The notes under the pieces were generated by a model, which had not been told where the DNA came from, did no database searches, and saw only the letters and a list, made by a program, of their open reading frames with translations. DNA of 64,000 nt from Candidatus Binatia bacterium (GTDB lineage: Bacteria > Desulfobacterota > Binatia > HRBIN30). Below, in pieces: positions 1 to 9,518 of this stretch. Numbering within the stretch: position 1 is the stretch's first letter; each line of letters begins with the position of its first letter. The stretch is from NCBI GenBank assembly GCA_023150935.1, contig JAKLJW010000004.1:124001-188000 (forward strand), written 5' to 3'. A program made the translations under genes and the position numbers.

Positions 1-757
1 GCAGGCGCCGCAGCCGCAGCCATCCCCAGCGCACCGGACCGGAAGCTGCGTAGCACCAGAATACGGCGAACAACATGATCTGCGGCTCGGCAATCAGCAG
101 CATCAGGAGCACGATGCCGGCGATCAGCAGCGAGAAAGGGTGGCGTCGGTAAAGGTCTCCCTCTTTGAAGCTGAAGAACTTGACCGCGCTGACCATCAGT
201 CCGGCAAGGGCGTAAGTCACAAACAACAGCAAGAGGTTAGCGTAGGTCGGACCGTCGCCGCCGAACCGGTAGTAAACGAGGACGCTCGACGCGATGACCT
301 CGGCGGCCGCCGGGATCGGAAGCCCGGTGAAAAGCCGCTTCTCGCCGACGTCGTACTGGACGTTGAAGCGCGCCAGTCGCAGCGCCCCACACGTAACGTA
401 CAGAGACGCCGCCAGCCAGCCCCACGTGCGAAGGGGCTCCAGCGCCCAGCGATAAACCAGGATGCCCGGGGCGACACCGAAGGCCACCAGGTCCGACAGC
501 GAGTCGTATTCGATGCCGAATCGGCTGGTGGTGCGCGTCAACCGCGCGATCCGCCCGTCGAGGACATCGAACACGTTGGCGACCAGCACGGCGATGGCCG
601 CCGACAGGAAGTCGCCGCGCATACTGGCGATGATCGAATAGAACCCGGCGAACAACCCGCCTGTGGTGAGGAGATTCGGGAGCAAATAGACACCCCGATG
701 CAGAGGGCGGCGCGGTCCGTCGGGACGAACCGGCGCGGCGGCGGATGCGAAACCCAT
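1..757 (-). CDS. pssA: CDP-diacylglycerol--serine O-phosphatidyltransferase (partial)
   Basis: Integral membrane enzyme that makes phosphatidylserine from CDP-diacylglycerol and serine, the step before Psd. The frame is open for 252 codons from ATG 757 to the window edge, so only the extreme C-terminus is missing. The CDP-alcohol phosphotransferase signature is visible around residues 55-80: DGRIARL, then FGIEYDSLSD, giving the DG-x2-AR-x8-G-x3-D-x3-D pattern. Several hydrophobic helices follow. Its ATG overlaps the TGA of psd by one base, so the two are probably translationally coupled in one phosphatidylethanolamine operon downstream of ilvC. Family assignment is secure from the motif. Confidence 0.93.
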   Translation of the reverse strand, partial: MGFASAAAPVRPDGPRRPLHRGVYLLPNLLTTGGLFAGFYSIIASMRGDFLSAAIAVLVANVFDVLDGRIARLTRTTSRFGIEYDSLSDLVAFGVAPGILVYRWALEPLRTWGWLAASLYVTCGALRLARFNVQYDVGEKRLFTGLPIPAAAEVIASSVLVYYRFGGDGPTYANLLLLFVTYALAGLMVSAVKFFSFKEGDLYRRHPFSLLIAGIVLLMLLIAEPQIMLFAVFWCYAASGPVRWGWLRLRRL

Positions 758-1386
758 CAAGGCCACTCCGCCAGTACCGTTTCGCCGGCAACGGCACGGT
801 CACCCACCGCAACACGAACGCGAGCCGCCCGGGGCAGATAAACGTCGGCGCGCGAGCCGAACTTGATCATGCCGTAACGCGATCCTTGCTCGACCCGGTC
901 TCCGGGTCGCAGTCGGCAGACGATGCGCCGCGCGACAAACCCGGCGATCTGTACGCAGCACAGCCTCCTGCCCGCATCGTCTTCGAGCAATACCGCCGTT
1001 TGTTCGTTATCGAGCGAGGCCTTGTCGGCAAAAGCACGGAAGTATTTTCCCGGATGGTGGTGCACATCGAGAACCCGGCCGCTAACCGGGGCACGATTCA
1101 CGTGCACGTTCAGAGGCGACATGAAGATGCTCACGATAGTCGCGTCCGTATGGAGAAAGCGCTCGTCCCGGACCGTCCCCATCTTGATAATACGCCCGTC
1201 GGCCGGGGCGAGGATCAGGCGAGGATCCGCGGGGCAGTTCCGTTCCGGGTCGCGAAAGAAACTGACGGCGAACACCGTCGCGGCGGCTGCGACGGACGCG
1301 GCGACCGTCCAGCCGAGGACGTACAACACCGCCGTTGCCAGCGCGGCGGCGGCGATCGAGTGCAGGCCGTCGCGGGCAATGGGCAC
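757..1386 (-). CDS. psd: Phosphatidylserine decarboxylase, short type
   Basis: Decarboxylates phosphatidylserine to phosphatidylethanolamine at the inner membrane. This is the short proenzyme form (about 209 residues) found in Deltaproteobacteria and many other bacteria. An N-terminal membrane helix is followed by PADGRI near residue 60, and the self-cleavage site is in YGMIKFGSR (Gly-Ser), which yields the pyruvoyl group. I placed the start at GTG 1386, giving the usual IARDG-type N-terminus. An upstream CTG at 1419, overlapping the ilvC stop and preceded by AGGAG, is also possible. It sits between ilvC and pssA and is coupled to pssA by a one-base overlap. Confidence 0.9.
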   Translation of the reverse strand: MPIARDGLHSIAAAALATAVLYVLGWTVAASVAAAATVFAVSFFRDPERNCPADPRLILAPADGRIIKMGTVRDERFLHTDATIVSIFMSPLNVHVNRAPVSGRVLDVHHHPGKYFRAFADKASLDNEQTAVLLEDDAGRRLCCVQIAGFVARRIVCRLRPGDRVEQGSRYGMIKFGSRADVYLPRAARVRVAVGDRAVAGETVLAEWP

Positions 1387-1415
1387 ACGCCAGCCACGCG
1401 CGGAATTCGTTGCCG

Positions 1416-2432
1416 TCAGCTCTTGCTCCTGTCGACGAGGCGGTCGCTCGTCAGCCACGGCATCATCTCTCGTAGCCGGGCGCCCACCTCCTCGATCGGG
1501 TGACGGGCCGCCTCCCGGCGCAGTTCGCGGAAGTGAGGCATGCCGCAGCGGTACTCCGTAATCCATTCCTCGGCGAACCTGCCGCTCTGGATTTCTTCGA
1601 GAATGGCCCGCATTGCGGCACGGGTCTCTTCGCCGATCACACGCCGGCCGCGCGTCATGTCGCCGTACTCGGCCGTGTTGCTGATCGAGTAACGCATGTT
1701 GGCGATGCCGCCCTCATAAATGAGGTCGACGATGAGCTTCACTTCGTGCACGCACTCGAAGTACGCCATCTCCGGTGCGTAGCCCGCAGCGATGAGGGTC
1801 TCGTAACCGGCGCGCATCAGTTCCGTGAGGCCACCGCAGAGAACGGCTTGCTCGCCGAAAAGGTCCGTTTCGGTTTCTTCTTTGAACGTGGTTTCGAGGA
1901 CGGCCGCGCGCGTACCGCCGATGCCCTTGGCGTAGGCGAGACCGATCTCCCTGGTGTTGCCGGTGGGGTCCTGATGGATGGCCAGCAAGCACGGCACGCC
2001 CCGACCCTTCTGAAACTCGCTGCGCACGAGGTGCCCGGGTCCCTTTGGCGAAACCATGAAGACGTTAACGCCGGGTGGCGGCACCACGCGTCCGAAGTGG
2101 ATGTTGAAACCGTGCGCAAAAGCCAGGTACTTCCCGTCCCGCGCGCCCGGAGCGATATCCCTGGCGTACATCTCCCCGCACAGCTCGTCGGGGACCACGA
2201 TCATGATCACTTCCGCGGCGGCCACCGCAGCCGCCGTTTCCATGACGTGCAGTCCGGCGGCGGCCGCCTTCGCCCATGACGGTCCGTCCCGGCGCAACCC
2301 AACCACGACATCGATGCCGCTGTCGTGGAGGTTGTTGGCGTGAGCGTGGCCCTGACTGCCGTACCCGATGATCGCGACTTTCTTGCCGCCGAGGTGTCGC
2401 AGATTCGCGTCGGCGTCACCGTATACGGTCAT
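1416..2432 (-). CDS. ilvC: Ketol-acid reductoisomerase (class I)
   Basis: Converts acetolactate or acetohydroxybutyrate to the dihydroxy acids of valine, leucine and isoleucine synthesis, using NADPH and Mg. The length of 338 residues is standard for class I. The Rossmann dinucleotide loop is seen as [14 protein letters not shown] near residue 22. The metal-binding acidic residues lie in [13 protein letters not shown] and in [12 protein letters not shown]. The start ATG overlaps the ilvN stop as ATGA, so the two are co-translated. No dihydroxyacid dehydratase or ilvB is nearby. Confidence 0.97.
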   Translation of the reverse strand: MTVYGDADANLRHLGGKKVAIIGYGSQGHAHANNLHDSGIDVVVGLRRDGPSWAKAAAAGLHVMETAAAVAAAEVIMIVVPDELCGEMYARDIAPGARDGKYLAFAHGFNIHFGRVVPPPGVNVFMVSPKGPGHLVRSEFQKGRGVPCLLAIHQDPTGNTREIGLAYAKGIGGTRAAVLETTFKEETETDLFGEQAVLCGGLTELMRAGYETLIAAGYAPEMAYFECVHEVKLIVDLIYEGGIANMRYSISNTAEYGDMTRGRRVIGEETRAAMRAILEEIQSGRFAEEWITEYRCGMPHFRELRREAARHPIEEVGARLREMMPWLTSDRLVDRSKS

Positions 2433-2950
2433 GCCGCACGTCCTGCCTCCGCCTCTTCGCGGGCGTTCAGCACGCGCGTGCCCCGGTGCATGGCGACTCG
2501 GCCAGTGCGGGCAATCTCCTTGATGCCGATCGGACGCAAGAGCTCGATCATTGCCTTGACCTTCTCTTCGCTACCCGTGACCTCGATAATGAACGACCGC
2601 GGACCGACATCGACGATCTTGGAACGGAATATGTCCACGATGTTCATGAGTTCAGCCCGTGCCGCGCCTTCGGCCGCAACTTTGATCAGCGCCATTTCGC
2701 GTTCGACGTGCTGGGTCTCGGCATAGTCCGATACGGTAATGACGGCGATGAGCTTGTTGAGTTGCTTCTCGATCTGGTCGACCACCGCATCGTCCCCGCG
2801 CGTTACCAGCGTGATGCGCGAAACGGTGGGATCGAGCGTCTCGGCCACCGTGAGACTCTCGATGTTGAAGCCACGAACGCTGAACAGACCGGCAACCCGC
2901 GCGAGGACGCCGAATTCGTTTTCCACCAGCACGGATATGGTGTGTTGCAT
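2429..2950 (-). CDS. ilvN: Acetolactate synthase small (regulatory) subunit
   Basis: Regulatory subunit that activates acetolactate synthase and confers valine feedback inhibition. It has an N-terminal ACT domain ([17 protein letters not shown]) and a C-terminal ACT-like domain, 173 residues, normal for the IlvH/IlvN family. I chose the internal ATG at 2950 over an upstream one because the family starts at the ACT strand and a purine-rich GGAAAGGGA lies just before it. The expected catalytic partner ilvB is not upstream; a DUF465 gene lies there instead. Confidence 0.94.
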   Translation of the reverse strand: MQHTISVLVENEFGVLARVAGLFSVRGFNIESLTVAETLDPTVSRITLVTRGDDAVVDQIEKQLNKLIAVITVSDYAETQHVEREMALIKVAAEGAARAELMNIVDIFRSKIVDVGPRSFIIEVTGSEEKVKAMIELLRPIGIKEIARTGRVAMHRGTRVLNAREEAEAGRAA

Positions 2951-3019
2951 AGGATCCCTTTCCGGCACCCGCGACGGTGCCGTCAGGAAGCGCCGAGGTA
3001 TTGGCGATGCGGATACGGC

Positions 3020-3265
3020 TCAGCCCGCTGCGGCTCGGCGTACGCCGGCACGATGCTGTTCCAGAATCTGCATGATCTTGTCTTTACCGCTGAGCTTGCG
3101 CTTCTGCAGTTGCTTGCGCTCGATCTCCTGCTCCGGACTCAGATAGAGCCGGTGATTGAACTCCTCGAGTTGTCGCTCGAGATCGAGGTGCTCCTCGTAA
3201 AACGTCTTGAGCTCGGCGTCTTGGTCGAGGAGCGTCCGGATGAAATCTTCGTCTTTCTTCTCCAT
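3020..3265 (-). CDS. DUF465 (YdcH-like) small coiled-coil protein
   Basis: An 81-residue, highly charged, probably all-helical protein. It matches the DUF465 family pattern (FxxLxxxHxxLxxxL followed by KxxKLxxKDKI): here EEHLDLERQLEEF and KRKLSGKDKIMQIL. Its function is unknown in this family. The start at ATG 3265 removes a poorly conserved upstream extension. It lies between ilvN and tsaB on the same strand with short gaps and may be co-transcribed with either. Confidence 0.8.
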   Translation of the reverse strand: MEKKDEDFIRTLLDQDAELKTFYEEHLDLERQLEEFNHRLYLSPEQEIERKQLQKRKLSGKDKIMQILEQHRAGVRRAAAG

Positions 3266-3363
3266 CGCGCGTTCTCCGTCGGTCGGGGGACGATGAGCTT
3301 TAGCGCACCCCCGGCGGCGTGTCAAACGGTGCGGAATCGGCAAAATGCAAGCAATTCAATGGC

Positions 3364-4041
3364 TTAGCGAATCTGCGCCTGTGCGTCGGGCGCACGGACG
3401 TAGAATGGTTCCAGCCCTCGGCCGGCGGCGGCGATGCCGCTGCGCAGCCGCGCAAGGGCCAGCCGCGCCACGATGCTTGCGCGCGGACCGTACTCCGGCC
3501 ACGGCAGAACAGTGGCGCCATGGCCGAGCCTCTCCGTGAGGAAGGTGCCATAACGCACCACCGCATCGCCGAGAATCGTGCATGGCGCAGGAAGCGTCGT
3601 TACCAGCCGTTCGGGAGTGAGCAGACGGGCTTCGAGATGCGTTCGCCACTCGGTACCCGCCCGCTCGAAGCATGCCGCGTATACTTCGCCCATGCGGGCG
3701 TCGAGCAGCGGACACACGGCGCCCCCTGCCATCGGGGCGGCGTGGGCCAGAGCCTCGAGAGTCGAGATGGGCACGACTTGCGCTCCCGTGGCGCAGGCGA
3801 TCCCCTGCGCCACGCTCAAGCCTACCCGCAATCCCGTAAACGATCCGGGACCTGCCGATACCGCGATGGCCTCGACGCTCTCGATGCCACACCCACCCTC
3901 CTGCAACACTGCGTCGATCAGGGGCAAGATCGCGGTCGTGTGGCTGCTGCTGTCGACGGTGACCTCAGCCAGAACCAGATCGTCCTCCACGACGGCGACC
4001 GTTGCCCGGCGCGTCGCTGTGTCGACCCCGAGGACACGCAT
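3364..4041 (-). CDS. tsaB: tRNA threonylcarbamoyladenosine biosynthesis protein TsaB
   Basis: Partner of TsaD in the t6A37 tRNA modification complex. The protein has 225 residues with the ASKHA-fold start MRVLGVDTAT and the family motif SAGPGSFTGLRVG near residue 70. A much longer reading frame extends upstream but runs antisense-like through rseP; ATG 4041 lies only 5 bases past the rseP stop and gives the usual length. TsaB normally lacks the full metal site of TsaD and acts as a dimerisation and regulatory partner. Confidence 0.94.
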   Translation of the reverse strand: MRVLGVDTATRRATVAVVEDDLVLAEVTVDSSSHTTAILPLIDAVLQEGGCGIESVEAIAVSAGPGSFTGLRVGLSVAQGIACATGAQVVPISTLEALAHAAPMAGGAVCPLLDARMGEVYAACFERAGTEWRTHLEARLLTPERLVTTLPAPCTILGDAVVRYGTFLTERLGHGATVLPWPEYGPRASIVARLALARLRSGIAAAGRGLEPFYVRAPDAQAQIR

Positions 4042-4046
4042 CGATA

Positions 4047-5123
4047 TCAGCCCCAGCCCTGAACGACGCGCAGGATGTCGTTGTAGAAAGCGAAGGCCAT
4101 CAGGGCGATGAGGAGAACCAACCCGACCTGCTGGGCGATCTCGCGATGGCGCGTGTCGAGCGGCCGGCGCAGGATTGCCTCGGCGGCAAAGAACAGCAAG
4201 TGGCCGCCGTCGAGGATCGGAATGGGCAGGAGGTTGAGCACCCCGAGGTTGACGCTGATCACGGCCATGAAGTGCAGCAGATATTCCAGGCCCAACCGCG
4301 CCTGCTGACCGGCCGCCTGCGCAATCAGGATCGGCCCACCGATCTGATCGCGCGGGATGCGTCCCTGTACCATCTTGACGAGGCTCACGAACAGCGTCTC
4401 GATCCACCAACCGGTCTGCTGCACTCCCATCGCGGCGCCTTCGAGAACACCGACGTCCTGCTTGTCGAAGCCGCGTTCGATGCCGATGACGTACGCGGTT
4501 CCGACCGTCTCGCCGAAGATATTCTTGTCGGGCCGAGCCTCCGGGGTAACCGACAGATCGAACGACCCGCCGTCGCGAGAAACCGTGAGCTGCAGCGGTT
4601 TCCCGCCGCTGCCGCGAATGAGCTCGGACAGACGGTCCCACTGCGACACCGGGGCGCCGTCCACGGCGGTGATGACGTCGTCCGCCTTCAGACCGGCGGC
4701 GGCGGCCGGCATGTTCTCCATGACCCCACCGACCTTGGCGACCTCGGTGGGGATACGCGCGCCGTACACCATGAACACCAGGCTGAAGGCGATCGCGGCG
4801 AAAAGGAGGTTGGCCCCGGGACCGGCGAGGACGATCGCCATCCGGGTCCAGATTGACTGGGTCTGAAAAGCGATGTCGCGGTCGGCCGGAGCGACCTCTT
4901 CTTCCGGGTCCTCGCCGACCATTTTGACGTAGCCGCCAAGGGGAATGGCGCTGATGACGTATTCCGTTTGGCCGATCTGCTTGCCGACGATCTTCGGCCC
5001 GAAGCCGATCGAGAACTTGAGGACGCCGACGCCGGCGCGCTTGGCAACGAGGAAATGGCCGAGCTCGTGAAAGAGAATGAGGAAGCCCAGCACGAAGACG
5101 GCTGCGACGATGGTGGTGACCAT
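4047..5123 (-). CDS. rseP: RIP metalloprotease RseP (site-2 protease)
   Basis: Inner-membrane zinc protease that cleaves membrane-embedded anti-sigma factors and signal-peptide remnants. The zinc motif HELGH is at residues 19-23 within the first transmembrane helix. A single PDZ domain follows (around residues 125-200), and the second metal-ligand motif is NLLPIPILDGGHL near residue 300. At 358 residues it is shorter than E. coli RseP, which has two PDZ domains. It is placed after cdsA. The dxr gene often found between cdsA and rseP is absent here. Confidence 0.95.
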   Translation of the reverse strand: MVTTIVAAVFVLGFLILFHELGHFLVAKRAGVGVLKFSIGFGPKIVGKQIGQTEYVISAIPLGGYVKMVGEDPEEEVAPADRDIAFQTQSIWTRMAIVLAGPGANLLFAAIAFSLVFMVYGARIPTEVAKVGGVMENMPAAAAGLKADDVITAVDGAPVSQWDRLSELIRGSGGKPLQLTVSRDGGSFDLSVTPEARPDKNIFGETVGTAYVIGIERGFDKQDVGVLEGAAMGVQQTGWWIETLFVSLVKMVQGRIPRDQIGGPILIAQAAGQQARLGLEYLLHFMAVISVNLGVLNLLPIPILDGGHLLFFAAEAILRRPLDTRHREIAQQVGLVLLIALMAFAFYNDILRVVQGWG

Positions 5124-5147
5124 TAGCGCTCCTGGGGAGTCCGTGGC

Positions 5148-5951
5148 TCAGGGGGTCAGATACAAATAATAGTACAGAAAGGTGACCGGAAAAAGGAGAC
5201 TATCGAGCCGGTCGAGGAAGCCGCCGTGGCCTGGGAACATCCAGCCGGACTCCTTGACCCCGAACGTGCGCTTCATCGCCGATTCGCTCAAATCCCCGAC
5301 CTGGCCCAGCACGTCCATGACCGCCGCGATGCCGACCGCTTGTGCCCAGCCGATGGTCGGCAAGAAGAGCAACTTGGCGAGCGCCCCTGCGGCCAGGCTG
5401 GCAATGAACATCCCGACCGCGCCTTCGATCGTCTTGCCGGGGCTGACTCGCGGGATGAGCTTGTGGCGTCCCCAGGTGCGGCCGACGAAGTACCCGGCGG
5501 TGTCGCCGGCCATGGCAATGAGGAGTACGAAGATGACCCACCGCGGTCCGGCTACCGATTCGGCGCCGTGCAGCCAGACGAAGTGCGGCATCAGGAGTCC
5601 GACGTAGAGCAGGCCAACGAGAGCCAGGCCGGCATCGTGGAGGCCGCGTTCGAAATCGGCGCGAAAGACCACTACCCACACCAGCAGCGTCACGACGGCC
5701 AGCGCGACCGCACCCGCGAGCAGTTGCGCGTCGTGCCGGCTGACGCCGGCTACGACCATCGCGGCTCCGAGAGCAACGGTAATCGTGCGTTCGGCCGGGC
5801 GGCTCGGAAACGCCATGACCGCGTATTCGAGGATGCCACCGACGGCGATCACGCCGACGACGGCTGCAAAGAGGAGCGGTGGGCCCGACAGGATCAGAAG
5901 AAGGAGTAGCGGGATGACAACGGCAGCCGTCGCCAACCTAGCGCGCAGCAC
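5148..5951 (-). CDS. cdsA: Phosphatidate cytidylyltransferase
   Basis: Multi-pass membrane enzyme forming CDP-diacylglycerol, the precursor used by PssA. It has 267 residues, many hydrophobic helices, and the C-terminal CDS signature SAMKRTFGVKESGWMFPGHG followed by GFLDR, with KES in place of the more usual KDS. I selected GTG 5951 because it gives the normal N-terminus (LRARLATAAVVIPLL) and overlaps the uppS end by 14 bases, as in the conserved operon order. Confidence 0.93.
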   Translation of the reverse strand: MLRARLATAAVVIPLLLLLILSGPPLLFAAVVGVIAVGGILEYAVMAFPSRPAERTITVALGAAMVVAGVSRHDAQLLAGAVALAVVTLLVWVVVFRADFERGLHDAGLALVGLLYVGLLMPHFVWLHGAESVAGPRWVIFVLLIAMAGDTAGYFVGRTWGRHKLIPRVSPGKTIEGAVGMFIASLAAGALAKLLFLPTIGWAQAVGIAAVMDVLGQVGDLSESAMKRTFGVKESGWMFPGHGGFLDRLDSLLFPVTFLYYYLYLTP

Positions 5952-6711
5952 GCAACTGTTCCCTCTCGGCGCCGGGGTCTGGTACGCGCCCGAATCGACG
6001 TTGCCGCTGCTGGTAGTGCTGCAACGCCGCGACAAACTGCTTCTCTCGAAATTCCGGCCATAACGTCGGCGTGATGTAAATTTCGCTGTACGCCAACTGC
6101 CAGAGAAAGAAGTTCGACACCCGCATCTCGCCGCTGGTGCGAATCAGCAAATCGGGGTCGGGAATCCCGGCGGTGTCGAGGTAGCCTTCGAAAAGCCGCT
6201 CGTCGATCTCGTCGGCCTTCAGTCGCCCGTCGCGCACCTCCTGCGCCAGGGTCCGGGCCGCCGTTACGACGTCCTGCCGGCCGCCGTAACTGACGGCGAG
6301 AACCACGGTCATGGTGCGATTACGCTTCGTGGCCTCGATCGCGGCGCGGAGGTCCTCTTGCAGCGGCAGCGGCAGACGCTTGATGTTGCCGATGGCGCGC
6401 AAGCGGATGTCGTTCTTCATCATCTTGCCGAGTTCGCTGCGCAGGTAGCGCCGCAGCAACGCCATCAGGGCGTTCACTTCGCGGCGCGGGCGGTGCCAGT
6501 TCTCGGTGGAGAAGGCGAACAGGCTGAGATACTCGATGCCCAGACGGCGGCTAGCTTCGACGACGGCGCGGACCGAGTCCTTGCCGCGGCGGTGCCCCTC
6601 GATACGGCTGAGTCCGCGTTGCTCGGCCCAACGCCCGTTGCCATCCATGATCACGGCAACGTGACGGGGCAATCGGTCGAGGTCCAGATTGGCCGTGAGA
6701 ACGTTTGGCAC
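5938..6711 (-). CDS. uppS: Undecaprenyl diphosphate synthase (isoprenyl transferase)
   Basis: Cis-prenyltransferase that makes C55 undecaprenyl diphosphate, the lipid carrier for peptidoglycan. It has 257 residues. The catalytic aspartate lies in VIMDGNGRWA (Asp23), with the conserved FAFSTENW and the C-terminal RTSGEMRVSNF. It starts 3 bases after frr ends and overlaps cdsA, so it is part of the rpsB-to-rseP operon. Confidence 0.96.
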   Translation of the reverse strand: MPNVLTANLDLDRLPRHVAVIMDGNGRWAEQRGLSRIEGHRRGKDSVRAVVEASRRLGIEYLSLFAFSTENWHRPRREVNALMALLRRYLRSELGKMMKNDIRLRAIGNIKRLPLPLQEDLRAAIEATKRNRTMTVVLAVSYGGRQDVVTAARTLAQEVRDGRLKADEIDERLFEGYLDTAGIPDPDLLIRTSGEMRVSNFFLWQLAYSEIYITPTLWPEFREKQFVAALQHYQQRQRRFGRVPDPGAEREQLRAAR

Positions 6712-6714
6712 TCC

Positions 6715-7272
6715 TCAGACCTCCATGATCTCGGCTTCTTTGCCCTTGAGCACCTGATCGACCCGCTCGATACCCGCATGGGTTATGGCATCGATCTTTT
6801 CCTGGGCGCGATGGAGGTCGTCTTCGGTGATCTCGCCGTCTTTCTGCAACGTCTTGAGCATGTCGATCGAGTCGCGCCGGTGGTTCCGTACGGAGACGCG
6901 GTAGTCCTCGGCGAGCTTACGCACGTGCTTGACGATGTCGCGGCGGCGCTCTTCGGTCAACTCGGGGATGGGAACCCGCACCACCTTGCCGTCGTTGATC
7001 GGTGTCAGCCCCAGATCGGATTGTTGGATAGCCTTTTCGATCTGGGCGAGGACGCTCTTATCGTACGGCTGGATCAGCAACAGACGCGGCTCCGGGGCTG
7101 AAAGCCCGGCGAGCTGATTCAACGGCGTGCGAGTACCGTAATAATCCACCGTGATGCCTTCGAGGAGGGCAGTCGAGGCGCGGCCGGTGCGGGTGCGCGC
7201 CAATTCGCGGCGGAACGCCGTGACGGTCCGTTCCGTTTCCTTCTTGAGCTCTTCGATCACCTCGTCGGTCAT
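6715..7272 (-). CDS. frr: Ribosome recycling factor
   Basis: Splits post-termination ribosomes together with EF-G. The standard 185 residues, including the long helices of domain I with ELARTRTGRAS, the DYYGTRTPLNQLA segment and the C-terminal helix. It follows pyrH with a 5-base gap in the conserved translation operon. Confidence 0.97.
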   Translation of the reverse strand: MTDEVIEELKKETERTVTAFRRELARTRTGRASTALLEGITVDYYGTRTPLNQLAGLSAPEPRLLLIQPYDKSVLAQIEKAIQQSDLGLTPINDGKVVRVPIPELTEERRRDIVKHVRKLAEDYRVSVRNHRRDSIDMLKTLQKDGEITEDDLHRAQEKIDAITHAGIERVDQVLKGKEAEIMEV

Positions 7273-7277
7273 GGCCG

Positions 7278-8033
7278 TCAGTGTACGATCGTGCCGATGG
7301 CGTCGCCGCGGACCGCGCGGCCGATGTTGCCGCGGGTGTTGAGGTCGAAGACGATGACCGGCAGCTTGTTGTCCATGCAGAGGGTAATGGCGGTCGAATC
7401 CATCACCTTGAGGTGGCGGTTCAGGAAGTCAATATACGACAGTTCGACGAACTTCTTGGCCGTCGGAGTCTTCTTGGGGTCGGCGTCGTATATGCCGTCG
7501 ACGTTGGTGGCCTTCAGTATGACCTGGGCATTGATTTCCACGGCGCGCAGGCTGGCGGCCGTGTCGGTGGTGAAGAACGGGTTCCCGGTTCCGGCCGCAA
7601 AGATAACGATGCGGCGCTTTTCGAGGTGCCGAGTAGCCCGCCGGCGGATGTAAGGCTCCGCGATCTGTTGCATGCTGATGGCGGACATGACCCGTGTAAG
7701 CACACCGGCGCGCTCGAGGGCGTCTTGCAAGGCCAGGGCATTGATCACCGTGGCGAGCATTCCCATGTAATCGGCGCTGGCCCGTTCCATCCCACGGGCC
7801 GTGCCGGCGACCCCGCGGAAGATGTTACCGCCACCGATCACGATGGCCAGTTCGCACCCGAGGCTATGGACGTGCTGGATTTCGCCGGCAATGTCGGCGA
7901 GGGTGCCGGGGTCGATGCCATACCCGTTCGCGGGCATAAGCGCCTCGCCGCTCAGCTTGAGCAGGACGCGCCGGTACCGCAGTTCCGCCGGCTCCCGACC
8001 TGGCGGGGCCGCGCTCGATGACGCCGGATCCAC
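7278..8033 (-). CDS. pyrH: UMP kinase
   Basis: Hexameric bacterial kinase converting UMP to UDP. Amino-acid-kinase fold motifs are present: [19 protein letters not shown] and [12 protein letters not shown]. The GTG start at 8033 gives about 20 residues before the first strand, slightly longer than usual, so a later start cannot be excluded. It lies between tsf and frr as in most Proteobacteria. Confidence 0.96.
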   Translation of the reverse strand: MDPASSSAAPPGREPAELRYRRVLLKLSGEALMPANGYGIDPGTLADIAGEIQHVHSLGCELAIVIGGGNIFRGVAGTARGMERASADYMGMLATVINALALQDALERAGVLTRVMSAISMQQIAEPYIRRRATRHLEKRRIVIFAAGTGNPFFTTDTAASLRAVEINAQVILKATNVDGIYDADPKKTPTAKKFVELSYIDFLNRHLKVMDSTAITLCMDNKLPVIVFDLNTRGNIGRAVRGDAIGTIVH

Positions 8034-8040
8034 TCTCGCC

Positions 8041-8655
8041 TCAATCCGCCTGCTCCGCCGTTTCTCCGAGTTGAAACCGCGCGAAGCGTCGGACGACGAT
8101 GTTCTCGCCCAACGACGCTACCGCGTCGGTCACGAGCTGCGCCACGGTCTTTTGCGGGTCCTTGATGAACGCCTGCTCCAGGAGACACACGTCGGCGAAG
8201 TACTTCTCGACCTTGCCGTCCACGATCTTCTCGACCACCGCGGCGGGCTTGCCACTGCCGGCCGCCTGTGCCCGGTAAATCTGACGCTCCGCTTCGATGG
8301 TGGCGGGGTCGACGTCCTCGCGGCGGACAACGCGCGGGTTGGCCGCCGCCACCTGCATGGAAAGATCCTTCACCAGCGCCTGGAACTGCGGGGTCCGCGC
8401 GACGAAATCCGTCTCGCAATTAACTTCGACGAGCACCCCGATCTTGCCGTTCGCATGTATATACGAACCGACCAGCCCCTCGCTGGCAGCCCGGGAGGAC
8501 TTCTTCGCTGCCGCGGCGAGCCCCTTCTCCCGTAAGTAAGTGACCGCCTTTTCCAGGTCGCCAGCGCTCTCGGCCAGTGCGCGCTTGCAGTCCATGATGC
8601 CGGCCCCCGTCTTTTCGCGGAGGTCGCGCACCTGGGTGGCGCTGACTTCGCTCAT
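8041..8655 (-). CDS. tsf: Elongation factor Ts, short form
   Basis: Guanine-nucleotide exchange factor for EF-Tu. It has 204 residues, the short type with a single core subdomain. The N-terminal UBA-like segment [18 protein letters not shown] and the TDFVAR motif are clear. Its ATG overlaps the rpsB stop by four bases, indicating coupled translation with ribosomal protein S2. Confidence 0.96.
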   Translation of the reverse strand: MSEVSATQVRDLREKTGAGIMDCKRALAESAGDLEKAVTYLREKGLAAAAKKSSRAASEGLVGSYIHANGKIGVLVEVNCETDFVARTPQFQALVKDLSMQVAAANPRVVRREDVDPATIEAERQIYRAQAAGSGKPAAVVEKIVDGKVEKYFADVCLLEQAFIKDPQKTVAQLVTDAVASLGENIVVRRFARFQLGETAEQAD

Positions 8656-9443
8656 CCCGCCTCTCCTTCCGCGCCGGAGGGCGCGGATTCCCCCGGAGCG
8701 GCAGCCTCGGCAGCGGGCGCGACTTCGGGGGCGCTGTCACCCTTCGCCTTCTCCTCCAGTACCGAGCGGCCCTCGATTATGGCGTCGGCGATCGCCGTGC
8801 AAAACAGCCGGATGGCGCGGATCGCATCGTCGTTACCCGGGATCTTGTAGTCGATCACGTCGGGATCGCAGTTGGTGTCGACCACCGCAACGACGGGGAT
8901 GCGGAGCTTGTTAGCTTCCTTTATGGCGATCTCTTCCTTCTTGGGATCGATGACAAAGAGGGCGTCCGGCAACTTGCGCATCGCCTTGATGCCGCCGAGC
9001 GACCCGAGCAGCTTGTCGCGCTCGCGCGAGATCCCGAGCATCTCCTTCTTCGTCAGTGCGTCGGCCATCGCCGGGTCTTCGAGAATCTCCTCGCACTTCT
9101 TCAGACGGTCGATGCTCTGCTTGATGGTCTGGAAATTCGTCAGCGTGCCCCCCAGCCAACGGGTGTTCACGTAGAACGCACCGCCGCGCTCGGCTTCTTC
9201 CCGAATGGCGTCCTGGGCCTGCTTCTTGGTGCCGACGAAGAGAATCAAGCCTCCCTTGCCGGCAAGGTCGCGCACGAAATTATACGCGGTCTCGAACAAC
9301 TTGACGGTGCGTTGGAGATCGATGATGTAAATCCCGTTGCGGGCGCCGAAGATGTAAGGCTTCATCTTCGGGTTCCAGCGGCTGGTCTGGTGGCCGAAAT
9401 GGACACCGGCCTCCAAGAGCTGCTTCATGCTGACTTCCGGCAT
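8652..9443 (-). CDS. rpsB: 30S ribosomal protein S2
   Basis: Small-subunit protein S2, first gene of the operon. Motifs include [20 protein letters not shown] at the start and [12 protein letters not shown] near residue 190. It has 263 residues, with an Ala/Glu-rich C-terminal tail of about 35 residues that is common in this family. A promoter-like sequence lies in the 75-bp gap between it and rho. Confidence 0.97.
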   Translation of the reverse strand: MPEVSMKQLLEAGVHFGHQTSRWNPKMKPYIFGARNGIYIIDLQRTVKLFETAYNFVRDLAGKGGLILFVGTKKQAQDAIREEAERGGAFYVNTRWLGGTLTNFQTIKQSIDRLKKCEEILEDPAMADALTKKEMLGISRERDKLLGSLGGIKAMRKLPDALFVIDPKKEEIAIKEANKLRIPVVAVVDTNCDPDVIDYKIPGNDDAIRAIRLFCTAIADAIIEGRSVLEEKAKGDSAPEVAPAAEAAAPGESAPSGAEGEAG

Positions 9444-9483
9444 ATCGAGGGTCTCCGTTCGTCCGTTTCCTTAAAAATCCATC

Positions 9484-9511
9484 GTTATCAGAAAGCTCTG
9501 TCGCCTCGCAA
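9484..9511 (-). promoter_or_regulatory. Possible sigma70-type promoter for the rpsB operon
   Basis: On the minus strand TTGCGA and GATAAC are separated by 16 bases, about 40 bases before the rpsB start codon. The match is moderate (both boxes deviate from consensus). Placement between the convergently ordered end of rho and the operon start makes it plausible. Confidence 0.35.
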
Positions 9512-9518
9512 CCTCGTC

